A stretch of DNA of 64,000 bases from Brevundimonas sp. Root1279 (lineage in GTDB: Bacteria; Pseudomonadota; Alphaproteobacteria; Caulobacterales; Caulobacteraceae), in assembly GCF_001425945.1 (NCBI RefSeq), contig NZ_LMEB01000005.1, positions 124,001 through 188,000 of the forward strand, given 5' to 3'. Positions 46,616 through 54,816 of the stretch are shown here, in pieces (the stretch's first letter is position 1; each line of letters begins with the position of its first letter). The notes beneath the pieces are model-generated. The model saw only the letters and a program-made list of their open reading frames with translations, was not told where the DNA came from and searched no databases. Position numbers and translations under genes: made by a program.

Positions 46616-47713
46616 TCATCCGATTACGCAGGTTATGACACGGCGCTCGCCGGATTCGACCATGCCGCCGCGGTGGATGCCCTTGGTGTCGAACAGGACG
46701 ATCGAGCCGCGGGCGGCGGTGACGGCCCAGAGGCCTTGGCCGATCTCGCGGCCGAGGGGGGAGTCCGGGGTCAGGTCGTTGCCGAAGGCGCCCTTCTGGC
46801 GGAGCTTGCCGGGAAGGGCGGCGAAGCGGGCCCGGGCCTGGGCGTCTGTGCCGGCCAGGCCGTTGGAATCGTTGGCTTCGCAGATCAGGTCGTCGAGCCG
46901 CTTGATGCGCATCCGGTTGGAGCCGACGACATATGAGAACGGCCCCGTACGGGCGTCGACGTCGGTCATGTAGATGATCGCCTTGAGGTCGCCGCCCGAG
47001 GCGTCGCGGTGGCAGTAGGCGGTCGGCGGCAGCGTCTTCAGCTCGGCGTCCGGGAAGATGTCGCGCCAGAAGGTGTCGCTGACGTCGTTGATCTGCGGAT
47101 TGACGTCGATCAGGCCCGCGCGGCGGCCCAGGTAGGCCGAGGCGACGGCGAAGACGCCGGCCTCGCGCAGGGTGGCCTCGATGGCCTCGAACAACTCGTG
47201 CTGGGCGGCGCGGCTGGCCTGGCCGCGGGATTCCTCGAAGGCGCGGCGCCCATTGGACTTGCCGCGGCGGGCGGCGAGGCGGTCGAACTCGGGGCGGGCG
47301 GCGGCGTCGAGGGCCTCGAACCGGTCTGACGGCATGGTCACGACGTGGATGCCGTGCTGGACCATCTTGCCGGCGTCGGCCTCGGCGGCGGTCAGCTTGC
47401 GGGCGCGGGCGTCGCCGCTGACCAGGTTCTGCAGCGCCGCGCCGGCGAAGCGCAGGCGGCCGCCGGGCGAGCGGTCGGTGCGGACGTCGAAGGGGATGAA
47501 CTCGTATTTGACGGCGCGCTTGAGCAGCAGCTTGGCCATGCTGGCGGCGAAGATGCCGGTTGCTTCCAGCCGGGTCTTCAGCGACGGGCGGGCGACCAGG
47601 TCGCGGTAGGCGGCGTGGTTCTCATAGTCGACCAGGGACGGCGTCCAGCCGATCGGCGAGACGGGAGTGACCCCGTTCTCCGGTTCGACGGTCAGATAGC
47701 CGGCAGCGGCCAT
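46616..47713 (-). CDS. Phytanoyl-CoA dioxygenase (PhyH)-like Fe/2-oxoglutarate enzyme
   Basis: This 365-residue protein has the facial triad of Fe(II)/2-oxoglutarate oxygenases: HRD near 234 (in YCHRDASGGDLKAIIYMTDV) and the distal His near 346 in TKGIHRGG. TGPFSYVVGSNR near 257 matches the PhyH family, and the Arg of GERRVITC probably binds 2-oxoglutarate. It has no signal peptide. PhyH relatives hydroxylate fatty acyls, amino acids or sugars in secondary pathways. In the middle of a glycan operon it may hydroxylate a sugar or an acyl substituent. The substrate is unknown. Confidence 0.8.
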   Translation of the reverse strand: MAAAGYLTVEPENGVTPVSPIGWTPSLVDYENHAAYRDLVARPSLKTRLEATGIFAASMAKLLLKRAVKYEFIPFDVRTDRSPGGRLRFAGAALQNLVSGDARARKLTAAEADAGKMVQHGIHVVTMPSDRFEALDAAARPEFDRLAARRGKSNGRRAFEESRGQASRAAQHELFEAIEATLREAGVFAVASAYLGRRAGLIDVNPQINDVSDTFWRDIFPDAELKTLPPTAYCHRDASGGDLKAIIYMTDVDARTGPFSYVVGSNRMRIKRLDDLICEANDSNGLAGTDAQARARFAALPGKLRQKGAFGNDLTPDSPLGREIGQGLWAVTAARGSIVLFDTKGIHRGGMVESGERRVITCVIG

Positions 47714-47858
47714 GTCTCGGATCCCTCAAACCTGCGCCCGAGCCCGCAACGGCAAGCCGGGAAACGGGTTCCGGGCATTTCCGTCAGGGAGGCGAAATCC
47801 CCTGATCAGTAGCGAAATCGCCACGGAATGGTCAAGCAAACCGGGGCCTTGGCGGTGT

Positions 47859-49250
47859 TCAACCGGCTGCGTGAAAGGCGCGCAGCGCCTCGAGCAGGAC
47901 CGGCGCCGGATCGGCTTCGCGGGCCTCGCCCAGCGCCGCCGTCTGGTCGGTGTCGAGCTTGGGCAGGCGCGGCCAGGCGACCTTCAGGCCGCGGTGGCGG
48001 GCGAGTGAGGCGCACAGGGCCTCGGCAGCGGCCTTGGCGGTCGCGTACTCGACCAGCACGTCGGGGCCGTCTTCGACGAAGACGCTGGAGGGGCTGAACA
48101 CGGCTTTCAGCGACGGAGCGAGAAGGGCGGCGGCGTCGGCCAGGCCGGCGACGTAGACGGCGCAGAACTGCTCGAACAGCGGGCGCGAGAAGCCGCCCTT
48201 GGGTCCCGTGGCGATGAAGGGGGTGGCGAAATAGTAGAGCCGGTCCGGGGCCCGGGCGGCGAGCGCCTGGCCCGCCTCGGAGCCGGGATCGAGCACGTCG
48301 AAGGGGGCGATGGAGACGATCCCGCCGGCGGCGCTGATCTCGTCGGCCAGGGCGCGGGCGTCCGCCTCGCCCCGGGCGTAGGTGAGCAGGACGTCAGCCC
48401 CGCCGGCGGCGAGCAGCTTGGCGCAGACCTCGCCGAGCCCGCGCGAGCCGCCGATGACCAGGGCGCGCTGACCGGCGAACTCGCCCGGCGCCACGAGGGC
48501 GGCGGCTTCGGCGTAGGCCAATTGCCCGCGCGGGGCGGGGCGGATGAAGGCGCGGACCTCGCCGGACAGGACCGCCGAGGCGACATCGAGCACGAGCAGG
48601 CCGAAGCGCGGGTCGGCCTGTTCGACGCGCCAGTCGATCCGCCCGGCGGGGGCTTCAGCGAAGGCCAGGTCGAGTTCCGAGAAGACCGAGTGCAGACCGG
48701 GCGCCTCCATGCCGACCAGCCGGGTCAGCGCCAGGATGGAAGCCAGCTGGCCGGACGCCAGACGGTCGGCGAGATGGGGCAGAAGCCGGCTCGCCAGGGC
48801 GGGGTCGAGCGCCAGCGGCAGGACGCCGGACAGGGCGTCATAGGTCGCGTGCTCGATCGGAGCGGCCGGCGCGAAGGCGCGCGGCTCGATCTCCCCTTCC
48901 AGGGCGTGGCCGGCCGACCATTCGAAATCGATGCGGGCGATGGTGTCGTCGCCGGAGGTCGCCAGCAGCCGCACCTTGCGGCCGTCGTCCTTGCGCACCG
49001 CCATTTCGACCGGGCGGTCGACGCGCAGGGGACGGGCGAAGGTGGCCTTCAGCGCGTGCAGGACGATCGGCCCCTCGCCGGCCGCGGCCCACTGGTCGAG
49101 CGCCCACAGCAGGGTGTGGACGCCGTGCACGGCGCAGGCGCCGAACATCAGCCGCCGCGCCCGCACCGGGTCGACATGCAGCGGGTTGAAGTCGCCGGAC
49201 AGGGCCGCGAACGCCAGCTGGTCGGCTTCAGTGAAGGTCCGGCGGGTCAT
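47859..49250 (-). CDS. MaoC-like hydratase fused to a short-chain dehydrogenase
   Basis: This 463-residue protein has an N-terminal hot-dog domain with the R-specific hydratase motif SGDFNPLHVDP at 18-28 (catalytic Asp and His present). A less-recognised middle (about 130-260) may be a second degenerate hot-dog. The C-terminal SDR has VIGGSRGLGEVCAKL near 267-281 and YATAK near 402. The two activities would act on the same acyl chain, for example reducing a 3-ketoacyl-CoA or hydrating an enoyl-CoA to a 3-hydroxyacyl. Such a product is the kind of N-acyl group found on some nonulosonic acids. That link is inference. Confidence 0.75.
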   Translation of the reverse strand: MTRRTFTEADQLAFAALSGDFNPLHVDPVRARRLMFGACAVHGVHTLLWALDQWAAAGEGPIVLHALKATFARPLRVDRPVEMAVRKDDGRKVRLLATSGDDTIARIDFEWSAGHALEGEIEPRAFAPAAPIEHATYDALSGVLPLALDPALASRLLPHLADRLASGQLASILALTRLVGMEAPGLHSVFSELDLAFAEAPAGRIDWRVEQADPRFGLLVLDVASAVLSGEVRAFIRPAPRGQLAYAEAAALVAPGEFAGQRALVIGGSRGLGEVCAKLLAAGGADVLLTYARGEADARALADEISAAGGIVSIAPFDVLDPGSEAGQALAARAPDRLYYFATPFIATGPKGGFSRPLFEQFCAVYVAGLADAAALLAPSLKAVFSPSSVFVEDGPDVLVEYATAKAAAEALCASLARHRGLKVAWPRLPKLDTDQTAALGEAREADPAPVLLEALRAFHAAG

Positions 49251-49261
49251 GGGGGCTCCGC

Positions 49262-50701
49262 TTAGTTCAGGGGCGAACCGGGGTGGGCGCCGCCGCCCGG
49301 GGGCAGGTGGCGGCCGTGCCAGTTCTCGCCTTCGGGGCCGAGCGCGCGCAGCCGCTCCCCCAGCCGCTTGCCGAGCTCGGCGGCGGCGGGGTTGGGGGCC
49401 TTGGGGTCAAAGCCGCGGAAGGAGAAGAAGTCGGCGGCGAAGCTGCCGCGCAGCAGCTGGGTGACGATCCGCGCCTGGCGATCGTGCAGCGAGGCGGGCC
49501 CGCCGTGGCGGACCAGTTCGACCGCCAGGGTCTCAAGGTCGGCCCAGCGCTTCAGCACCACGAAGTCGCCCTCGGTGGCGTAATAGGCCTCGCAGGTCAC
49601 CGACTGGCGTCCCAGCAGCCCGGCCTGCAGGCCCAGGGTGCCGGTGGCGGTGACGTTGACGCCGCAGCGGGCCAGCAGGGCGTTGCCGCTGACCTCATAG
49701 GGGACGACGACCACGTTCTCGAAGGCCTTCAGCCGGTCCAGCAGGCCGGTCTGGCGGAAGCCGAACTGCAGCGGGTGGTCCTTGACCACGACCTGATAGC
49801 CGGCCGTCGTCAGGCGCCGCGCGATCTCGACCAGCATGTCCTCGTGGCGCAGCAGGGCCAGATCATCGACCCAGTAATCGATCGCCGCCTCGGGGAAGAG
49901 CTGCAGGCCGAACAGCACGCGGCGCTCGTCGGGGAAGGCGGCGAGTTTCTGATCCCAGTCGTATTCGACCATCTCGGTGACGCGCACGTCGCGCCAGCGG
50001 GGCTTGTGGCCGAGCACCGGCTGGGCGTCGAGATAGTGGGTGTTCAGCCGGTCGCGACGGATCCAGGAGTACAGTTTGAAGAAGGCGGCGCGGATGCGGA
50101 AATAGCCCAGCGTCTTGAGGAAGCGGCTGCGGGTGTAGGCGGCCTGGCCCTGGACATAGGCGGGGGTGAACAGCGGGTCGGCGATCTCGTGAATCTTGGC
50201 CTCGACCTCCAGCGGCAGGGGCGGCCTGTCCGAGGTGATCAGCTTCCCCCGGTGCATCAGCATGCACATCTCGGGCAGGGCGCTGGCCGTGACCTCGAAA
50301 TAGGGCAGGCCGCGCTTGCGGCTGAGCCGGGCCAGGACGTCCTGGTTGTAGTTGTCGATCGGGAAGCTGATCACATAGTCGGGCCGGGCCGCCTCCAGCT
50401 GGGCGTCCATGGCGTCGGCCATGGCCAGGACCATGGCGGTCGACTGGCGGATCGCCAGCCAGCGCAGCACGCGGCAGCGGGCGATGACGTCGGCCACTTC
50501 CTCGGCGGTCAGCAGGCTCGAGGCCGCGTCGCGCGCCTTCAGCCGGGCGCGGTAGGCGGCGTAATAGGCGTCGGTGATCCAGCGGTCGCCTTCGCCGCGC
50601 CGGTCGGTCAACACCGTCACCTGGTCAAAGCCCAGGTTCTGGCCGACATGGCGCCACCAGTCGTGGGTGCGGTGGATGGCGTAGATCAGGGCTGAGGTCA
50701 T
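49262..50701 (-). CDS. Capsule polysaccharide biosynthesis-like protein, possible glycosyltransferase
   Basis: This 479-residue cytoplasmic protein has no signal peptide. The second half resembles capsule-synthesis/GT-B-type transferases: VVKDHPLQFG near 320 and GVNVTATGTLGLQAGLLGR near 363-381 recall the nucleotide-sugar-binding part of the KpsC/KpsS-like Capsule_synth family. The N-terminal half is unrecognised. It probably transfers a sugar, perhaps the CMP-nonulosonate, onto the lipid-linked chain. The start is ATG 50701, overlapping the flippase stop as ATGA. The adjacent MaoC-SDR gene begins 11 bases after its stop. Confidence 0.6.
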   Translation of the reverse strand: MTSALIYAIHRTHDWWRHVGQNLGFDQVTVLTDRRGEGDRWITDAYYAAYRARLKARDAASSLLTAEEVADVIARCRVLRWLAIRQSTAMVLAMADAMDAQLEAARPDYVISFPIDNYNQDVLARLSRKRGLPYFEVTASALPEMCMLMHRGKLITSDRPPLPLEVEAKIHEIADPLFTPAYVQGQAAYTRSRFLKTLGYFRIRAAFFKLYSWIRRDRLNTHYLDAQPVLGHKPRWRDVRVTEMVEYDWDQKLAAFPDERRVLFGLQLFPEAAIDYWVDDLALLRHEDMLVEIARRLTTAGYQVVVKDHPLQFGFRQTGLLDRLKAFENVVVVPYEVSGNALLARCGVNVTATGTLGLQAGLLGRQSVTCEAYYATEGDFVVLKRWADLETLAVELVRHGGPASLHDRQARIVTQLLRGSFAADFFSFRGFDPKAPNPAAAELGKRLGERLRALGPEGENWHGRHLPPGGGAHPGSPLN

Positions 50702-51936
50702 GCTTCGAGTCTTCGGACCGCCCGGCTGACCAGGACCAGGTAGAGGGCGGAGGTGGCGATGGTGGCGCAAGCGGCGCCGTATACTCCGTACCGCCAGGTC
50801 AGCAGCACCAGCAAGGCGGCGCCGACGGCGAAGGCGGCGCCTTGCGAGGTCAGGATGTGGCGCTCGTCATGGCGGGCGTTGAGGATCAGGGCGTGGAAGT
50901 CGGCGGCCGCGCGGACCATGAAGCCGATCACCAGCAGACCCATCAGCAGCAGGCTGAGCTGGAAGCGCTCGGTCCATTCGCCGCCGGTCAGCCGGTCCGC
51001 GCCCCAGGCGAGGAGAAACAACAGGGGCGCCCCGACCAGGGTCTTCAGATACTCGCGCAGCACGCGGCGGCGCAGGAAGGGCACGCCCTCGCGCTTGGCC
51101 TCGGTGAAGATGGCCGGGGTGATGCGGTTGAAGGAGGCGATGTTGAAGGCCTGGTAGGCGAAGGACACCAGCAGAGTGTGCCGGAAATACTGGCCGGTGG
51201 CCTCGAAACTCATCAGCCCCCCGACCGCCAGCCGGTCGAACTGCAGGATCAGGATGGCGATCAGGCCGATGAGGAAATGGGTCAGGGACGCCTTGTGCTG
51301 GCTCAGGATGTCGTCGCCGAAATGGAAGCCCGTGGACTTGGGCAGGGCGGCGTTCAGGCGCACGAACATGACGCCAAGACCGAGCGTGCAGACCACCGAG
51401 CCGATGGCCCATAGCTCCATTACGAACAACAGGTCGAAGCCGTCCCGGGCGAACAGGGCGCGGTACAGGACGATCAGCGCCAGCAGGCTGTTCTTGGCCG
51501 CCACCACCACCAGCATCGGATAGTAGCGGTGGTTGATCAGGGCGTACTGATAGGCCTGGTTCGACAGGTGCTCGCCCAGCACGACGACCACGCCGAGGGC
51601 GAGGATCCACCAGCCAGGCTGGGCCCACAGGGCTACGGCCAGCACGAATAGCGGGACCATAAAGGTCCAGTTGAACAGGAAGAATTTCAGCGCCTGTGTG
51701 ACGTAGCGGTCGAACACCGGATGCGGCTCGCCGGCGGCGCGGCGCTGGATGTCGACCTGGCGCTCGAAATTGAAGGCGAAGGCGAACAGGCCGACCAGGG
51801 TGGCGATCAGGCCGAACTGCCCCGCCTGGGCGATGGCCAGCCCATAGGTGGCGGTCAGGATGAATCCCGCGCGCGCGGCGACGTCGATCAGCTTGACGAC
51901 GACGAGATAGAGGTCGCGGACGCCTTGACCGGTCAC
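50698..51936 (-). CDS. wzx: Polysaccharide repeat-unit flippase (Wzx-like)
   Basis: This 412-residue integral membrane protein has 12 or so hydrophobic helices and short charged loops. It resembles the polysaccharide-transporter branch of the MOP superfamily, which moves undecaprenyl-linked repeat units to the periplasm. Signatures are weak, so the call leans on topology and on the Wzy, initiating transferase and O-acetylase in the same operon. The start is GTG 51936, overlapping the SDR stop as GTGA; in-frame sequence further upstream is clearly the other frame of the SDR gene. Confidence 0.75.
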   Translation of the reverse strand: MTGQGVRDLYLVVVKLIDVAARAGFILTATYGLAIAQAGQFGLIATLVGLFAFAFNFERQVDIQRRAAGEPHPVFDRYVTQALKFFLFNWTFMVPLFVLAVALWAQPGWWILALGVVVVLGEHLSNQAYQYALINHRYYPMLVVVAAKNSLLALIVLYRALFARDGFDLLFVMELWAIGSVVCTLGLGVMFVRLNAALPKSTGFHFGDDILSQHKASLTHFLIGLIAILILQFDRLAVGGLMSFEATGQYFRHTLLVSFAYQAFNIASFNRITPAIFTEAKREGVPFLRRRVLREYLKTLVGAPLLFLLAWGADRLTGGEWTERFQLSLLLMGLLVIGFMVRAAADFHALILNARHDERHILTSQGAAFAVGAALLVLLTWRYGVYGAACATIATSALYLVLVSRAVRRLEA

Positions 51937-52745
51937 CAGGCGGTCCAGCCGCCGTCGACGGCCAGCACCTGGCCGGTGACATAGGACGAGGCCTCGCTGG
52001 CCAGGAACAGCAGCGGCGGGGCCATCTCCTCGGCCCGGGCCATGCGGCCCATGGGCGTGCGAGCCGAGTATTTCTCGCTGAAGGCGCCGTTCTGGCCGCT
52101 GCCGACGCCGCCGGGAACCAGGCAGTTCACGCGGATGCCCTTCGAGGCCCAGTGCGTCGCCAGCCATTTGGTCAGGCCGACCACCGCCGCCTTGGAGGCG
52201 GAATAGACGGCCGGGGTGTTGATCGCCCCGCCGAGGTAGTCCGAGCCCTCGTAGATGCGGTCGTCGGGGCCGACCAGGCCGTAGATCGAGGCGGTCTGGA
52301 CGATGCGGCCCGAGCCGGCCTTGAGCATCTCGCGGCCGACCGCCTGGGCCATCAGGAACATGCCGTCGATGTTGACGCCCATGACCTCGCGCCAGGTGTC
52401 CAGGCTGTAGGTCTCGAACGGCTCGAAGAAGGCGCGCACGTCCGAGGTCTTGGTGGCGGCGTTGTTGACCAGCACGTCGATGCGGCCGAAGCGGGCCATG
52501 ACGGCGTCGACCGCGGCCTGCACCGAGGCCGGGTCCGAGACGTCGCAGCCGAAGCCGGCGGCGGCCTCGCCGATCTCGGCGGCGGCCTCGATCGCGGCGT
52601 CCTCCAGCAGGTCGACCACGGCCACCTGCGCCCCGGCCTCGACCAGGGCGCGGCAGAAGACGCGTCCGAGGATGCCGGCCCCGCCGGTCACCAGGGCGAC
52701 CTGGCCGTCCAGTCGGGCGGGCGCGCCAAGGGGGTTCGACGTCAT
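51933..52745 (-). CDS. ptmA: PtmA-type short-chain dehydrogenase
   Basis: This 270-residue classical SDR has VTGGAGILGRVFC near 18-30, NNAATK near 102, SIYGLVGPD near 155 and the catalytic pair YSASK near 189-193, ending AVDGGWTAW. It closely resembles PtmA-type proteins of flagellin-modification and legionaminic-acid loci in Campylobacter and others, where the exact reaction is uncertain (an oxidoreductase step before or after CMP-legionaminate formation). It starts at ATG 52745, overlapping the aminotransferase stop by one base (TGATG), and ends as GTGA into the flippase. Confidence 0.8.
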   Translation of the reverse strand: MTSNPLGAPARLDGQVALVTGGAGILGRVFCRALVEAGAQVAVVDLLEDAAIEAAAEIGEAAAGFGCDVSDPASVQAAVDAVMARFGRIDVLVNNAATKTSDVRAFFEPFETYSLDTWREVMGVNIDGMFLMAQAVGREMLKAGSGRIVQTASIYGLVGPDDRIYEGSDYLGGAINTPAVYSASKAAVVGLTKWLATHWASKGIRVNCLVPGGVGSGQNGAFSEKYSARTPMGRMARAEEMAPPLLFLASEASSYVTGQVLAVDGGWTAW

Positions 52746-54142
52746 CAGTTGTGGGTCCGGAACACGGGCTTGATGGCCGGACCGTTCAGCTGGGTCTCGA
52801 CCCCGGCGTCCAGCGCCTGCTTGTAGACGCCCAGGGCGCCGTCGAAGGCGTCGAGCGTCATCGCCAGTTCGGTCTCGCCATGGGCCTGCGAGATCGCCAG
52901 CCACGGCATCATCACGCCGCGCTTCAGCATCTCCTGGGCGAACAGGGTGCGCATCGGCAGGGACGGCGCGCCCGAGGCGTCGCGGGTGACGTAGTTCAGG
53001 GCGACGGCCGGGCCCTCCATGAACACATGATCCGCCAGGCCGTGACGCCCCGCGACCTCGGCGAGGCCCGCCTTCAGCTTGGCGCCGTAGGCCCACAGGT
53101 GCGCCGGCACGTCCTCGGCGGCGTTGATCCGGGTCGCCTCGACGAAGGCCCCCAGCGCCGGCATCTCGGCGCCGTGGGTCGAGGACAGCAGGAAGGTCCG
53201 CTCCATCCCCGGCGTGTCGATCGAGCCGACCGACATGTACTCGCGCTTGCCGACCACGGCCGCCAGCGAGAAGCCGTTGGCCATGGCCTTGCCGTAGGTG
53301 GCCAGGTCCGCCTCGATGCCGAACACGGCCTGCGCCCCGCGCAGGTTCCAGCGGAAGCCGGTGATCATCTCGTCGAGGATGAACAGGGCGCCGTTGGCGT
53401 GCGCCAGATCGCGGACCTGATGCAGGAAGCCGCCGGCGTAGTGGGCCGCGGGCGCGCCCGGCTCGGGCGGCTGGCCGGGGCGGCCGTCAGCGTCGTTCGG
53501 CCAGATGTGGGTCGAGGGCTCCAGCATCACCGCGGCGATCTGGTCGGGATACTGGTCGAACAGCGCCGTCAGCGAGCCGATGTCGTTGTAGTCGAACACC
53601 AGGGTCGTCGCCGCATGGTCCTCCAGCGTGCCGCGCTTGATGGCGGTGACGCCGATGAACCAGTCGTCGAACGAGAAGAACGGATGCTGGCGCGGCACGC
53701 AGACGTAGCGACGGCCGGTGTAGGCGCGGGCGATCTTCACCGCCGCGGTGGTGACGTTGGAGCCGTTCTTGCCGAATTTGACCATCTCGGCGCAGGGCAG
53801 CAGGTCGCAGATCAGCTCGGCGGCCTCCAGCTCGATCTCGGTGGCGCGGGTCAGGTTCACGCCGTTGTCGATCTGGCGGATGGCGGCGGCGTTCACCCGC
53901 TCGTCGGCATAGCCCAGTGTCACCGCCCGCAGCGCCATGCCGTAGTCGAGGTAGCGGTTGCCGTGGGTGTCCCAGACATAGGCGCCCTTGCCGCGGCTCA
54001 GCACCGGCGGGGCGATCGAGGGGAACTGGTCGTCGCCGCGCGAATAGGTGTGCGCCCCGCCGGGGATGGCCCGGTGCAGACGCGCGCGCAGTTCCGCGAA
54101 GTCGGCTTCCTCGTTGGTCGGAATGATCGGCTCGGTGGTCAT
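52745..54142 (-). CDS. Class III PLP aminotransferase (GSA-aminomutase-like)
   Basis: This 465-residue enzyme resembles glutamate-1-semialdehyde 2,1-aminomutase: GGAHTYSRGDDQF near 28, WDTHGNRYLDYGMALRAVTLGY near 55, FGKNGSNVTTAA near 122, LDEMITGFRW near 225 and the PLP Lys near 283 in TYGKAMANG. A true HemL is normally encoded elsewhere and this gene is locked into a glycan operon, so it probably aminates or moves an amino group on a sugar or small precursor. Similar genes are found beside ptmA and CMP-sugar synthetases in other nonulosonate loci. The start is ATG 54142, 11 bases after the hexapeptide transferase stop. Confidence 0.8.
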   Translation of the reverse strand: MTTEPIIPTNEEADFAELRARLHRAIPGGAHTYSRGDDQFPSIAPPVLSRGKGAYVWDTHGNRYLDYGMALRAVTLGYADERVNAAAIRQIDNGVNLTRATEIELEAAELICDLLPCAEMVKFGKNGSNVTTAAVKIARAYTGRRYVCVPRQHPFFSFDDWFIGVTAIKRGTLEDHAATTLVFDYNDIGSLTALFDQYPDQIAAVMLEPSTHIWPNDADGRPGQPPEPGAPAAHYAGGFLHQVRDLAHANGALFILDEMITGFRWNLRGAQAVFGIEADLATYGKAMANGFSLAAVVGKREYMSVGSIDTPGMERTFLLSSTHGAEMPALGAFVEATRINAAEDVPAHLWAYGAKLKAGLAEVAGRHGLADHVFMEGPAVALNYVTRDASGAPSLPMRTLFAQEMLKRGVMMPWLAISQAHGETELAMTLDAFDGALGVYKQALDAGVETQLNGPAIKPVFRTHN

Positions 54143-54153
54143 GGGGAGGGTCC

Positions 54154-54816
54154 TCAAACCCGCCACAGCGGGTAGGGCTTGTCCTGGCGTTTCAGCGTCG
54201 CGGTCTTGGGGCCGCCTATGTAGAGGGTGTGGTCCGGCAGGTCGCGGTCGAGGACCAGCGACTCCGTGGCGATCTGGCAATGGTCGCCGATGGTGCAGGC
54301 GCCCAGGACGGCGCTGCCGGGCCGCAGGGTCACGTGCTTGCCGAAGGTCGGATAGACGTCGTTGTTCGACCCGACGCCGCAGCGCTGGTAGGCGACGAAG
54401 AAGTCCGAATAGTTCCCGCGTCCCAGGACGGTCCCGAGCGGATGCACGAGCAGGAAGACGCTGGGCAGTTCGACTTCATAGAAGGCGTCCACCCCGTGCA
54501 GCGCCTTGTTCAGCAGGAACAGCTTGGAGCAGGCCCCGGCCGGGCCGCCCTGCCGGAACAGCTCGTTCGACAGCAGGTACAGCCACATGGCGTACTGGTC
54601 GCCATGCAGGTGGTTGAAGACGGCCTGCTCGCCATCGAAGAAATATTTGTTGTCGACGTGGCTGAAGCAGTGCTCCAGCCGCTCGAGCGCGACGTGGACG
54701 GCCGGGGCCAGGCCGTCGGCGGACAGCGGCTCGCGGTCGGGAAACATGTGGTTGCACTGGTTCGCGGCGTAGGCCGCCAGACCGCGGGCGTCGAGGCTGG
54801 AGCGGACGCGGCTCAT
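54154..54816 (-). CDS. Hexapeptide-repeat acyltransferase (serine-acetyltransferase-like)
   Basis: This 220-residue protein has an all-helical N-terminus (about 10-115) that resembles the SAT entry domain. A left-handed beta-helix follows (VFLLVHPLGTVLGRGNYSDF near 122-141, VTLRPGSAVLGACTIGDHCQ near 161-180) and ends in YIGGPKTATLKRQ. Acyl-CoA-dependent N- or O-acylation is the likely activity. The classic serine acetyltransferase catalytic His-Asp pairing is not fully clear, so serine is not assumed as substrate. It overlaps the sterol-desaturase-like gene as ATGA and precedes the class III aminotransferase, so it may acylate the amine that enzyme makes. Confidence 0.7.
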   Translation of the reverse strand: MSRVRSSLDARGLAAYAANQCNHMFPDREPLSADGLAPAVHVALERLEHCFSHVDNKYFFDGEQAVFNHLHGDQYAMWLYLLSNELFRQGGPAGACSKLFLLNKALHGVDAFYEVELPSVFLLVHPLGTVLGRGNYSDFFVAYQRCGVGSNNDVYPTFGKHVTLRPGSAVLGACTIGDHCQIATESLVLDRDLPDHTLYIGGPKTATLKRQDKPYPLWRV

